NCBI GenBank assembly: GCA_905147135.1
Contig: LR990048.1
Coordinates: 4,820,563 to 4,884,562 of the forward strand
Length of the DNA: 64,000 nucleotides
From: Blastobasis lacticolella
Lineage: Eukaryota > Arthropoda > Insecta > Lepidoptera > Blastobasidae
Direction: 5' to 3'
Of this stretch, positions 36,585-47,740 are shown piece by piece. Each line of letters starts with the position of its first letter. The first letter of the stretch is position 1. Below the pieces are notes generated by a model that worked only from the letters and a program-made list of their open reading frames with translations, was not told the DNA's origin and did not search any database. The position numbers and the translations under genes were made by a program.

Positions 36585-36770
36585 CGCTCTACCTTAACCA
36601 TGATTGAGAATTTGGCAAATCAGATAACTACAGTGGAGCGACTGCCACTGACTACCTTGGCCCTGCTATCAGGGGAACCTGACCAAATTCAGTCGCCTGA
36701 ATGTGCAGGTTTCATCACGATGTTTTCCCTCATCGTAAGAGCATCGGTTAGTGTTCAACGAATTAAGGTA
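36585..36770 (-). mobile_element. SINE A fragment; its other end may lie at 34188-34230
   Basis: Core SINE A sequence (GGCAAATCAGATAACTACAG to TCATCGTAAGAGCATCGGTT). A matching distal end (CATCATCTCGGCGTTAATGT) occurs at 34188, so the 2.3 kb between may be an insertion into one SINE. Confidence 0.5.
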
Positions 36771-36929
36771 CGTATCACAGAAAAGAGTCATTCTCTCTGT
36801 AATTACTTTTTTAGCAAAATTAATTATTGTAGTTGGAATAATTACGTCCAACCCATCATGTCTACGTAACCTACGCAAAAGTCCTTTGTTTGTAAATAAA
36901 CCGTTGTTTATATACGGGACCTTGGGCTG

Positions 36930-37373
36930 GGAGGTGCGGCTGCCCCCGCGCCCGGCGCCCGGCGCGCGTGGTGGCGCACTGCCCGCCGCCGCCACCCGCC
37001 GCCCCTCGCACCGCGCACGCGCGCGCCGCCGCGCACCGCCCCGCGCATGTTCGCAACCCTCGTCTACCATAATTCACCGAAGTCAGAGCGCTAAAACAGC
37101 ATGAAAACCTTCCCCGACGCGTAGAAACAGGTAACGCTCCGCGTATCCACGCAACCCTCGCCGTCCGCCAGCCTCCGGGGCCCGCGGTGGCTCGCCGGCC
37201 CGCGATGGTGTGGGACGCGGGCCGGTAAAAATAAAGCGCCACGACCGACTGGGGTGAGGCAGAATGGCGGGGGTTGAGTGAGCGCCCTCCGGGGCGGGCC
37301 TCGCGCCCGGCACTCGATGCCGCGGGACTAGCGGGCATGGTTGCGGTTTCAGCGCGCCGCGGGTGCTGCCGCG
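36930..37373 (+). promoter_or_regulatory. CpG-rich island upstream of gene B start
   Basis: Very GC- and CpG-rich sequence running into exon 1 of gene B, in contrast with the AT-rich flanks. Likely promoter and 5' UTR. The overlapping open frames on both strands are a by-product of high GC content. Confidence 0.5.
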
Positions 37374-37617
37374 ATGAACTTCGCGCCGTTCACGGGGCAC
37401 ATCCCGTCGGCGGCGGCGATCCCGAGCATCCACCAGTTCGCGGCCAAGTTCGGGTACGAGGGCGGCGGGGCGGCGGCGGGCGCGGCGGCCGGGGTGCAGT
37501 TCGCGGTGGCGCCGGCCGTGATGGACGCCAAGTTCCGGCCGGCCGAGGGCGTCGTGGTGGTGAGCGCCGCGCCGCCGACCGCCGTCGCGCTCGCCGGGAT
37601 CGCGCCCATACACACAG
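37374..37617 (+). CDS. Gene B exon 1 (MNFAPFTGHIPSAAA)
   Basis: The ATG at 37374 sits in a GC-rich island; the exon ends CACACAG|GTCAGC, phase 1. It is alanine and glycine rich (for example GGGAAAGAAAG). A pyrimidine-rich TTTCAG at 37347-37352 could be an acceptor from a non-coding upstream exon, so the mRNA 5' end is uncertain. Confidence 0.8.
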
Positions 37618-40600
37618 GTCAGCTGTACCTTGTTTACTGCACTGTTTTTGTTTACCCGGCTTGGTTGTGATCGTGAATTTTCCTGTTAACAAATCTCTAA
37701 TCAACTTTTTTTTCTAAGACTGTCTTAACATAAAATACGATACTATGCTCACAAGTGGTATTGAGCCGCTGAGTCAGCGGAGGGATTTCGCCTCCCTTTG
37801 TGTGTTCTACCTTATTATCTGATTTGCTTGTACAACGGTGTTTGTTCTGAAGAACTGTTTGACATGATGCCTACAGCTACATTCTTTCATCGCACCGCTC
37901 GCCATCGACAGGGAGTTCAACCTCACACCTTGGAGCCAAATTGGTCGCGAACTGTGCGGTTCCAAAGGAACTTTCTCCCACGCACACTAAGGTTGTGGAA
38001 TGAACTACCTGGAGAGGTTTTCCCTGGAGAGTACAACATGGAGTTCTTCAAGAAAGGGGTTAAAAGGTTTTTACGGGGTCGGCAACGCGTGGGTGATGCC
38101 CCTGGTATTGCAAACGTCCATAGGCTGCGGTGACTGCTTACCATCAGGCAACCCGTAAGCTTGTTTGCCACCTTGGTGGTATAAAAAAAATAGAAATAAA
38201 ATTCCCAACACATTCAGCCCAAACTTCTCTTGCTTTACTAATCATTCTCGTTCCTACGTTAATAACACATAATTATCTAGTGTTCTACTTATTTTACGAC
38301 AGTAACCTACTCGATACGAGCTTTCTGCATAACGAAGGACTTCTCCGAAATATAATTACCTACTCATTCCTTCCCGAGCAGTGAACACTGGCGTGAAGTA
38401 CCAGACGATATCGTCGTCATCCGTGAGCCTGGGCTACGGCGGTGCGCAGTACGCGGCTGAGCTGAAGGGGGAGCAGCGCGACAAGCGAGAGTACCGGGAG
38501 GATCTCCACCATGACATCATGGCCACTATGATGCAACAGCAAGGTGGGGATTCACTAGTTTATAGACATTCACCAAATTTTCTCCTAATGTTCTATTAAA
38601 ATAGCCCCCACCCCCAATAACGCCCCCTTCCACTACGAGCCCCTTAGAAATACGGGTGTTCCGTTCATTGTGGTATTGTAAATATGTATGGCCACGATAC
38701 AGGGACCACAAGATAACCGATCCATGTAACTAACATTTATCTAGGGAATTTCATAGATATAATAAGTAAGTATTAAGTACCAAACTTAGGTACTAAAACT
38801 TATAACAATCAAACTACTGCAACCATTTCTATTATTTAATTTGTATTTGCTGTTTGGTGTTCGTTAGAGTAGACTAACAGCATCCAATTCGACTTACTAC
38901 TTATACAACTTACTTGTGTTGCACAAGGCGACTATATGACCCGGCTAGGACCTTCGTCGACCCGAAAATGGACAGCAGCGTATTCTGTTGATTGTTTTTA
39001 AACAATGAAATCTCCAACATCACGTCTGCCAAGCATGGAGTAGAGATTATTTCAAGCCCTTTCAGTCCAGCAGTCAATACTGTGAACTGTTATGGTTTTG
39101 ATGTGATTTAGGTACATTTTATTTATAAGATTTAACACACCTCGCTTGAACGTGTGGACTGTATCAGACCTAATCAGGGGTGAGGCGCGCTTTTATTGGT
39201 AAACTCGATCATCATCATTATCACAGCCTATAACAGTCCACTGTAGCACTTAGGGCCTCCCCACACGAAAGGGGAGGTTATTGCCATAATCTCCACGCTT
39301 GGCAGGCGGGATAGAGGTCGCAGTATTATAAATATAACAATGGATAAAGCTGCTGCCCGTTTTCCACCCTACGGAGACGCTAGATCATTTGCCTCAAAAC
39401 ATTAGTCGCCTTGCACGACACCCACGAGTGTACGGCTTGGTGCTATTCTACTCTGCCGACACCACACGGCCAGGTAATCTCGATGTACGCTGTATATCTA
39501 CACCGACAGTCCATAATCACAGCGTGTGTTCCCAGTCTCGCAGGCGCCTCTGAGCATGGGTACGCAGCAGCTAGTGGTAGTGCTGGCCGATCCGAAAGAC
39601 GCAGCGCTGCGGCCGGTCAAGCAGGAGGCGCGCGCCGACCGAGCCATTGGGCCCAACGATTATATCAGTGAGTACAACCCACCACCACACAAGGTATCGT
39701 CCTTTGGGTCATACTACAACTGGTAACAGACGCGTCGATTTGGCTGGAGCTGACACACCGGCAGTTGCAGTGGATACTAATCCTTACTTTGTACAAAATA
39801 AGGTTGCTATTGGATTAATGCGGATTTACGGGCGAGTTGACCTTGGTCGGCCGTCCGACCATGTCCCCCGCACCCAAAGCGACTTTATTTTATACTGCGT
39901 AAGGATTAGTATCAACTGCAACTGAAGGTTGGTCAGCTCCAAACAAAACGTCTGTTACTAGTTTACGGATTGCGTCACAATCATGGAAGGTGCGCGCGCT
40001 ACTTGACGAGCTACCGGGCGCGCGCACTTGACTTCAAACCACTCTCGATCACACAGTGAGTGGACTTATAGAGTCCACAGTTCAGTCTGCTATTTGGAAA
40101 ATGAAACTACTTACTCTTCCTTCCGTGAGGGCCGTACCATCATCTCATTGGCCCAAGCCAACCTCATCTACTCGTGATGGTCAGTGCAAGCAATTACGTT
40201 TTGCGAGTTTATTAGGTAAATGTTATGAAATATTTGCTCAGCTTCTACTTTGGATAACCACACTATAACTATAAAACAAAATTTCATCTAAATCGGTGCA
40301 GATAAATAAATTACCTTCGCATTTATAATTAAGTAAAAAAGGAAGGTTTATTTATTTTAAGTCCAACGTAATTTCAACTTCATAACCTCATACAGATTGA
40401 CTGCCGTAGAATATCGAATCTTATTTTAATTAATATAATAGCAAATAAATTATTTAGATACCTTAGAACAAAAGATGAACCATCTTAGAACCCTAAGAAA
40501 CCGTTTTTATCTCCTCCTTCTTCTCCTATGACCCTACACAGCTGTCAACCTCTCCGGCTTGGGCGACGTGTCGGACGCATCCTGGCAGCTTGGCAGCGTG

Positions 40601-43600
40601 ACAGGCGTGGCGGGCGTGACAGGAGTGGCGGACTACCTGTCGGCGCTGCCATTGCCGTTGCACCACTTGCTGAAGTACTCGGCAGACAAGCGTGATGACC
40701 AGCCGACTGTGCTTGCTGTCAACGCGCTGCCGGCTGGCGCTGTGCCTGTTGCTACGGTAGGGGTGTCTATCATACTCTGGAGTGATACTGTGTTCGGTAA
40801 AGTAGGATATAGCAGTAGAAAGGTAGTAAAGGTTTTAAGAGAGGTAGGGCATAGCGGGGTATCCCGTTTGTATTGGAGCCGCCCGACTGGGGAAGTACCT
40901 CCACCTTACAGAATACCGCAGCTAAACAATACTCTTTTAAATAGTATTGTGTTTCTGCCGGTGAGTAAGGTTTCCAGAGCTCCATGGGGTGGGAATTTGG
41001 GGAACCGTGACTTTGGCAGTGGAGGGATATTTGCCTTTTTGCTGCCAGAGTAACGTGTTATAGAGGTGGGCAACGCATTGGCTATAGTCTCGGTGTTGCT
41101 AATGTCTATAGGCAGTGGTGACCACTTTCCATCAGGTGGCCCGCTTGCGTGTTTGCCTATCGCATGACATTAAAAAAAAAAAAACATTCGACGTATATCA
41201 TCATCTTGGCGTTAATGTACCGGTTGTGCTCTTGCGAACGAGAGCTTGGGATTTCCCTTGACCATTATCCAGGATTTGGCAGATCAGGTTATTACAGTGG
41301 AGCGACTGCCATCTGACAACCGTGAACCAGCGGAATCTGATCAGATTGGATCATGGTTACACATTCAGTCGCCGCAGTGAATGTGCAGGTTTCATCAAGA
41401 TGTTCTGCCTGCCAAGCTTTGAGATTTGGACAAGGCCGTATCTAGACATACCGACTGCATTTAAACTGCACGTTAGGCGCCAGATGGGAAGTTGTAGTAT
41501 GGCCCCACTTTGTTTCAATTGCACATAAACCACGAAGTTGGTGATATTTTCAGCTTGCGTGTGCAACAAATGCGGTCCGTCTGCTGCACAAACTCGTGGA
41601 GTTTACTTTTGCTCATTTCTTTAAGCACCTTACGCTCACACTCGCATGGATGAACGAGCTCGCCACTCATTAGGTGTACCGTTGGCAAAAAAAGGTTGAT
41701 CAAGGTCTACCGTTGGAGACCCTGAGACTGGTTGAACAGTTTCAAGAACCAATTGGCACCCCGTGACTAGGCGTAGGTATAAATATTATTGTTAAGAAGA
41801 GAAATTCAAATTTGACTCTTCCCATTTAGGGAGAATAGGTACTCCTATGGGGTATTAAGATTGTTCCTTTTTTTTGCCGCTACCGCAAAGGGTATAATGT
41901 CGCGCTCCTGATTATCAAGGAAGGGAGGCAAAAAACACTCGTGTGTACCAGCGCGGCCGGCCGGCTAGACTCGCAAGAGACCTAGGAGTCTTCCAGCTAA
42001 ACCTTGCCTTGAGAGTACTTATAGCCGGGAAGGCTTTTTAGGTTTCCTGTAGCCGTATTCATAATGGCTCGGAAATCGGTTTCGGATTCGGAATCGACAA
42101 AGGACCCTGCAAAAGTTCTTAGGAAAATGTGGTTTCAGTAAATTTTGATGAAATTTTCATATTTTATAGAGAGTAGAGTTTCCGTGGAATGAATCGGGAT
42201 TCTGAATAACAGTTTTCGAATCGATCGACACGGATTCGCCGCTCACGAATTTCGTGTCGAATCGTTCGGAAACGGTTTCGAATCATTGTGAATACGGCCA
42301 CTGAAATGCGACACCCCATAGGAATGGGGTGCGCACGTGATTGTTCTTTCCTTATTGTTATTTTTATTATCAGATGGTGGCCGCGGATAACAGCACATTG
42401 GTGGTAGCGGAGGACAGCCCCGCCCCCACCCCGCCGCCCGCGCCCACCTCCGTCTCTAAGAAGAGCAAGAAGAAGAAGAAGAACGGGAAAGAGAAGAAGC
42501 CACGCCCCGTGCCCGGCGAGATACGGCTCACGACCGCTTTGGGTACTTCCGTTTGATTTACGTTCTTACTTTTGGATCATTTCAGGATATCGGCATCTTC
42601 TAAGGAATGCTAAGGAATCCGGAACCTCTCGGGGTACCTACGAGTTACACATTGCTTTTATACATAACTACATATTAAAAAACAAAGCCCCACGCCACGT
42701 TTGTCTGTCTGTTCGCGATAAACTCAATAACTTCTGAACGGATTTACATGCAGTTTTCACCAATAGACAAGAGTGATTCATGAGTATAATTGTAAATGCC
42801 ACTAGCCATGCTAAGCCGGGGCGGGTGTATTCGCTTATGTATTCTTTATTTAAAACAGGGGCTGGGTCTAACTCTAGCCGTAAGAGTTTTTTTTAATATT
42901 ATAAAGATCGCGAATTTACTACTACTTTATCATCATTGTCATCATATCAGCCGAAAGATGCCCACATCTGGGCATAAGCCTCCCCCAGAGATCTCCACAA
43001 AGGCCGGTCCTTTCCCTTCCACTTCCAGCTGGTACCTGATATCTTTACCAGGTCGTCGGTCCACCTTGTGAGAGGCCTGTCCACGCTGCCTCTTCCGGTA
43101 CGTGGTCGCCTGCTACGGAGTGGGTGCGACTACTTATACCGTCTATTTATAAACTGTCCCTTTCCCCAGACGGCAGCACGCTGTACTGCTGCCCCGAGTG
43201 CCACATGGCGTACCCGGAGCGCGGCCTGCTGCAGCAGCACCTGCTGGGACACACCATGGAGAGGAGGTATGCATCACCCGCAATTTTGATGACCTGAGTG
43301 GTTCAGATGGTTAATATGCCGGTCGCCACGCAGAGGTCGCGTGTTCGATTCCCGGCCGAGCAGAAATTTAAATGATTAATTTTAATTTCTTTTACGGGTC
43401 TGGGTGTAGTATGTATAATAAGTTTGTATTTAAAAAATATATAGGTAGCTTATCAGTTTTCTGGCACTCATAACACAAACTTTGCTTACTTTGGGGCTAG
43501 ATAAGAATAAGAATATTTATTTTTCCACACAAGAATAACGTAATATGTCATATACATTGGAACCTTATACCTAGGGTACATACAAAATTAAATATTAAAA

Positions 43601-45540
43601 ACAGAAAAAAAGAAATTGTGTGGAAGGGCACAGTCTCAGTTTACGCTGAGAGCTAAAGGCCTGCAGCACTGATTTTCAGACTGCCCCTGACTTTATCAGT
43701 AATATATATTTGGAATAGCAGGATACTATTTGCAAGCAAACATAAAGTAGGTAAATGATACCTAGTACGAATTTAAATTTTAAATTAATTTCAAGCTACA
43801 CTCTTTTACAAAAAAACAAAAAATAATCTTAACCGAAACCAATAATACATACTTAATTCAATATTTCCATAGCTTACAGTAATTTTAATATTATAATGTT
43901 AGAAATACAGTAACTAGTAGTTATGTGTTCATATAATTAGTACACTTTCCTTCTGTTGCTCAAACAGAGCTCTCTTAATGTGCGATTTAAAGGTTAATTG
44001 GGATATTAGATGTGGTTAATTGAGATGGCGCTGTGTGAATTTGTCCAAACATATTTATTTATTTAAGCATATTTAATGCATCCTTACGTTAGACTAGACA
44101 GCCGGCCGGAGGCACTCACTGCACGCTTGGCGCCTCGCGTGGCAGCTTCGCTACTGGCTAACCACTAGCCAAGCGACTAGCTAGGCTCAAATGGTGGATT
44201 TCACCATCATGGCGCTTGATCTTACCGTGTGCGAGATAAAAATTTCCGTCAAGTGGCATGTCCTTCTAAAATTTCTCCCCACACACGGTCATTTTGGTTT
44301 TTTCAAGGGTACTTTATCCTTGCTACCTACTGTATCAAACGGCAAGATGGTCAGTGGCCACCATAAGCAAGCCATCTTTCAGTATGACCATATTTCTATA
44401 TCAAAGAAGTTTATATAATTGAAGTCTGAGCTGTAAGCGGTCTCGTACACGTTCTTTTGGGACTGCTATCTATCAGGTAAACTGTCTGACAATGTGCCTC
44501 TCTAGGTTATAAAAAAATCATGCTAATATCATACTTTGATGGATAGTCATGCTGACCCCATTACGAGCGCAGTCGATGGAAATCGCAAAAGTTCATCCTT
44601 GCTTTCAAACTTTCGCATTTATTATGTAGGATATTTATGGCAGTGATGCCTTACCAGGCAGATTCCTCAAGCCAGAGTCACCACCGGTAAAACATGGTGT
44701 GACGACACGCACACTGAGGTTGTGGAATGTGCTCCCTGGAGAGTACAATACGGATTTCTTCAAAAAACAGGTTTTTACGGGTTCGGCAGCGCGTGGGTGA
44801 TACCCCTGGTATGCAAACGTCCTTACTACAGAGACTGCTTACCATCAGATAGGCCGCAAGCTTGACACCTTAGTGATATATAAAAAAACATTTTCCGCTC
44901 CCAGATTCATCTGTGACATCTGCAACGCGGCTCTGAAGCGCAAGGACCACTTGACGCGGCACAAGCAGTCCCACAACCCGGAGCGGCCGCACACCTGCAG
45001 CGTCTGCATGAAAGCCTTCAAGCGCAAGGAGCAGCTCACGCTACACTTTGTCATACACTCCGGCGAGAAGCGGCACGTGTGCACCGAGTGTGGGAAGGGT
45101 GAGCAATTCCTATTCATACTAAAATTCGTGATCTGTAGGCTAAATCCTAACCTCAATTAAATTAGACAAATTTTATTGGTACAGCACGCACACCTGCAAA
45201 ATTGCAGTTGCAAACACCACTCAGGAACCTAACTCAAATTGAACGTCGCCGTATTTAGCCTGTAGGGATAGGGACCAATCGCAGATATCATATAGCCGCT
45301 ACTCACTCTATATTTGTCAACTGTATGCACCTATGACGACGAAACAAATACATTGATTTATTGCAACAATTACCCATATCCCCAGGCTTCTACCGCAAGG
45401 ACCACCTTCGCAAGCACACGCGCTCGCACATAGCGCGGCGCGTGAAGGCCGAGCTGTCGGCGGGGGGCGCGGGGGCGGCGGGGGACGGGGGGCCCCCGCT
45501 CCCGGCCGCGGTGCCCGCGCCGCAGCCCGAACCCTCCTGA
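37374..45540 (+). CDS. Zinc-finger gene B: four-finger C2H2 protein, 8 exons
   Basis: Predicted 455-residue nuclear protein, a close paralog of gene A. Exons: 37374-37617, 38382-38543, 39536-39667, 40542-40756, 42374-42542, 43170-43266, 44905-45098, 45386-45540. All junctions are AG/GT with consistent phases. Residues 1-250 are alanine, glycine and valine rich with a VKQE SUMO-type site. A lysine run (about 280-295) precedes the fingers. Fingers: C315/C318-H331/H335, C343/C346-H359/H363, C371/C374-H387/H391 and C399/C402-H415/H419, the last being FYRKDHLRKHTRSH. The tail is alanine and proline rich, ending PEPS. It lacks the C-terminal PVQINIP-type module of genes A and C. Gene B lies about 8 kb downstream of gene A, same strand, and converges on gene C. 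The start MNFAPF matches gene A's MNFATF. Confidence 0.87.
37850..38200 (+). pseudogene. LINE 3' end (C-terminal tail), gene B intron 1
   Basis: The open frame reads FQRNFLPRTLRLWNELPGEV and FKKGVKRFLRGRQRVG, typical of the C-terminal tail of lepidopteran non-LTR elements, ending with the usual CCATCAGGCAACCCGTAAGC 3' end. Related fragments at 11440-11660 and 44650-44880. Confidence 0.65.
38382..38543 (+). CDS. Gene B exon 2
   Basis: CCCGAGCAG|TGAACA to CAGCAAG|GTGGGG, phase 1 in and out. It encodes VNTGVKYQTISSSSVSLGYG and a charged stretch KGEQRDKREYREDLHHDIMA; no domain recognised. Confidence 0.85.
39215..39475 (-). mobile_element. Diverged inverted copy of the (TGA)n-tailed retroposon
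   Basis: Begins with ATCATCATCATTATCACAGC, the reverse complement of the tail, and runs to the AGAATAGCACC-type 5' end. It lies in gene B intron 2, ending about 60 bp before exon 3. A further degraded fragment lies at 38925-39065. Confidence 0.6.
39536..39667 (+). CDS. Gene B exon 3, with VKQE motif
   Basis: TGTTCCCAG|TCTCGC to ATATCA|GTGAGT, phase 1 in and out. It encodes GTQQLVVVLADPKDAALRPV followed by KQEARAD. An alternative acceptor 8 nt downstream (CGCAG) would break the frame, so 39536 was chosen. A 246-bp inverted-repeat element starts about 50 bp after the donor. Confidence 0.83.
39718..39963. mobile_element. MITE with ~65-bp terminal inverted repeats, gene B intron 3
   Basis: Left end AACTGGTAACAGACGCG, right end the inverse of AACTAGTAACAGACG; both arms run to GATACTAATCCTTAC. 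246 bp, no coding capacity. A half copy is at about 46306-46432. Confidence 0.75.
40542..40756 (+). CDS. Gene B exon 4
   Basis: CTACACAG|CTGTCA to GCTACG|GTAGGG, phase 1 in, phase 0 out, 215 nt. It holds a short repeat (TGVAGVTGVA) and ends ALPAGAVPVAT. The LPLPLHHLLKYSADK stretch loosely resembles gene A exon 8. Confidence 0.83.
41199..41408 (-). mobile_element. SINE A fragment
   Basis: CATCATCTTGGCGTTAATGT through GTGCAGGTTTCATCAAGATG in gene B intron 4, truncated before the tRNA-like head. Preceded by a poly(A)-ended LINE tail at about 41100-41184. Confidence 0.6.
42374..42542 (+). CDS. Gene B exon 5: proline-rich and lysine-rich
   Basis: TTATTATCAG|ATGGTG to CTTTGG|GTACTT, phase 0 in, phase 1 out. 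It encodes DSPAPTPPPAPTS, then KKSKKKKKNGKEKK, a likely nuclear localisation signal. It matches the basic region fused to finger 1 in gene A exon 10; in gene B an intron separates the two. Confidence 0.87.
43170..43266 (+). CDS. Gene B exon 6: finger 1
   Basis: TTTCCCCAG|ACGGCA to GAGAGGAG|GTATGC, phase 1 in, phase 2 out. It encodes DGSTLY and finger 1 (CPECHMAYPERGLLQQHLLGH). A SINE begins about 20 bp beyond the donor. Confidence 0.88.
43288..44060 (+). mobile_element. SINE family B in gene B intron 6, itself interrupted
   Basis: The tRNA-like head has a B-box-like GTGTTCGATTCCC. The SINE body ends at GGGGCTAGAT (about 43502) and resumes at GATGGCGCTGTGTGAATTTG (about 44024). The intervening ~520 bp, starting AAGAATATTTATTTTTCCAC, is a later insertion of unidentified type. 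The SINE begins about 20 bp from the donor of exon 6. Confidence 0.65.
44650..44880 (+). pseudogene. LINE 3' end fragment abutting gene B exon 7
   Basis: Diverged copy of the same tail; its last recognisable bases lie about 25 bp before exon 7. Confidence 0.5.
44905..45098 (+). CDS. Gene B exon 7: fingers 2-3, start of finger 4
   Basis: CGCTCCCAG|ATTCAT to GGGAAGG|GTGAGC, phase 2 in, phase 1 out. It encodes finger 2 (CDICNAALKRKDHLTRHKQSH), linker NPERP, finger 3 (CSVCMKAFKRKEQLTLHFVIH), linker SGEKR and CTECGKG of finger 4. Confidence 0.9.
45386..45540 (+). CDS. Gene B exon 8: rest of finger 4 and C-terminus
   Basis: ATCCCCAG|GCTTCT to TGA at 45538-45540, phase 1 in. It encodes FYRKDHLRKHTRSH, a basic segment IARRVKAELS and a GC-rich alanine, glycine and proline tail. 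It is the terminal exon, unlike the corresponding exons of genes A and C, which splice on. Confidence 0.88.
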
Positions 45541-45968
45541 CCCGACGACAAACACGACCTGCTCACGCTAATCGCAACTGCCAAGGACGTGTTCTGAACG
45601 ATAAATGAACATTCACGTGACGCTCGCTATTGAGTACGTTTTAAGCTTAAGCGATTTAAATTATGATTCAAGAAAATATTTTAGATAACTTGATTATTAG
45701 TTTTTTTTGTACCACTAATGTGGCAAAAGCTTACGGGCTGTCTGATGGATTAGTAACATGCTAGTGACAATTTGTCTTATTAACGTTAGTATTGTTAAGC
45801 GCGTGTTTTAATATAATTTTAGTTTTTAACCACCTCCATGCAGTGTTTTTGGATGGGACAGTCTGGTCTAGCAAGTAGCATTTTCAGGATTTTGTTCCGA
45901 CTGTTACGCATGCGCTGCAGTAGTGAGGCTGCTTTCTGACGCATAATGACATGAAAGCCGTCTTGCGC

Positions 45969-46120
45969 GGCTATTGTCTAACTCAGTTGGCAACTGAATT
46001 TGACATTTAATCATTCTACACTACGTATCTACGTTAACCACTGGCTAGTGTCTACCAAATTGGAGTAGTGTAAGATTATTGTATGTCAAATTCAGTTGCC
46101 CACTGAGATAGTCAATAGCC
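45969..46120. mobile_element. 152-bp foldback MITE 3' of gene B
   Basis: 38-nt terminal inverted repeats with about three mismatches (GGCTATTG...GAATTTGACAT). A related copy with a truncated left arm is at 20673-20804 in gene A intron 9. Confidence 0.75.
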
Positions 46121-46305
46121 CCGCTGGTCCTGGTTTTGTGGTTTCTAACCATATACCTAATTTGTCATGTTCTTCACCGCCAAGGACGTGCACTCACGCA
46201 CATAGCATCGGCTTTAAGTTATCGCTATTTGGACGATTGATATAGAATTATGAACTGCGTTCTATGACCATGAGGTTGTAGATAATGGTGGAAAGAATAC
46301 TCGTT

Positions 46306-46432
46306 AAACTAGTAACAGACGCTCCTATTTGGCTGGAGCCGACCAACCGTCAGTTGCAATCGATACTAATCCTTACGCAGTACAAAATAAAGTCCGCTTT
46401 TGGGTCCGGCGGACGTGGTCGGATGTCAGCCC
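46306..46432. mobile_element. Partial copy of the 246-bp MITE
   Basis: One arm (AACTAGTAACAGACGCTCC to GATACTAATCCTTACG) and part of the centre; the second arm is not recognisable. Lies 3' of gene B. Confidence 0.6.
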
Positions 46433-47371
46433 AAGGTTGGCTCGCCCGCGCTTCCGAACGGGCTAGAAATAAAAGAAAACCCGAAATGTTCGGACCTTTC
46501 CCAGTTTTCTACTTAATACTCGAAAACGGCGGCCTCTAGCAAAAAAAACTTATACCAAGGTAATATAATAAGTAAGGGTAGGTATAATTATGTATAAAAT
46601 TCTCTACAACGTTTGCAAAAAACATATTTTTCAAATTCCTAACCGTTTACGAGCAAAACAATCTCGGTTATGAAGGTAGATAGGTAAAGAAAGCTTTTCT
46701 TAAAGAATGGTATGAAAAAAACTGGAAAAAATGGAAAATGTCCGAAAACTGCATGTTTTATGCCCTGAGTTGTATAGTATTTCGATTTGGAAGATATTTT
46801 TTAGAGGATTTTAATAAATAATGCAAATTAATGTATGGAATTATTCGTTGTGTTGCTATGATTTGTTTAATTAGGAAATGAAATTTTAAAAGAATTAAGG
46901 GTTGAAATAATGTTAATAAATGTTGGTGATCTCTAAAAGAGTTGTTTTATGTGATATTTTATTATTTGTAATATTTTTGTGTGTCGAAGCGTAGTTTGTA
47001 TAAATTCATAAATTAAATATTTATAATATAATATAATGTAGTGGTAATAAACCACATTTGTAGCGTAAGATGCAGTTTGATTTTACTTAAGCCAGGCACC
47101 ATCTTAGCGGAGTATTCTCTATCTATAAATATTTATATTCCTTCAAAATATTTTTTATAGAAAACAGTAGTTTTCCAAATTGTTCAGAAAATATATTTAA
47201 TGTAGGTCTAAAGCAAAGTACAAACATTTCATAAGTACGATAAAAATTAATACTTAATCAAGATAAATTAAAATGTAAATAAAAGTTGCAATCGATAGTA
47301 CATTTTTATTGAAAATTGTGCTTCCTTTAACTTATGAAAGATTTGCTTTGATTTAACCATAAATAAATACA

Positions 47372-47377
47372 AATAAA
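47372..47377 (+). terminator. Candidate poly(A) signal of gene B (AATAAA)
   Basis: AATAAA followed by a GT-rich segment. Several other AATAAA hexamers occur between 46386 and 47365, so this is one candidate only. Confidence 0.25.
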
Positions 47378-47734
47378 GTTTCATAGCGTTATATTTACTG
47401 GATGTTTTATTTCTGTATTAAGGCTAGAGTCCCTCTAGCAGTGATCATATTGTCAATATTACAAAGCCAATGAAATTTTGTAGACCAATATCTGTTCTTG
47501 TAATCTTTCAGATTTTCGTTAAAATATGTATTTTCAAAGTTCTCTCTCAAATCGAAAATTTCTTTGACTTTGATAGCGTAATATTGAAAATATTTTAACT
47601 TGTATTTAAATTGTGATTGCACTGTGTATAGTAAGTTTGGATTTGCCTACGTTTGTATGGAGCGCGTTCGGGGGAAACTCCTCTTAAAAACTACAACGAA
47701 AACAAAATACGTACTTCCATGACGTGCAAAATAT

Positions 47735-47740
47735 TTTATT
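47735..47740 (-). terminator. Candidate poly(A) signal of gene C (AATAAA)
   Basis: Minus-strand AATAAA (TTTATT on plus). If used with 47372, the convergent transcripts would end about 350 bp apart. It implies a 2.2-kb 3' UTR for gene C. Confidence 0.25.

Larger units (their letters stand above)
29137..36929. other. Gene A 3' UTR and intergenic stretch before gene B
   Basis: No coding exon seen. It holds the nested hAT/MITE, the 33590 repeat, the GAGCTCGCT block and a split SINE A. AATAAA hexamers at about 32645 and 33230 are possible ends of the gene A transcript, but none can be chosen from sequence. Confidence 0.55.

Noticed and set aside
36871..37717. Several long overlapping frames on both strands around the gene B start
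   Set aside because: They come from very high GC content; only the MNFAPF frame continues through spliced finger exons.
37798..38133. A 111-codon frame as a host gene
   Set aside because: It is a LINE C-terminal tail found in other copies in the window.
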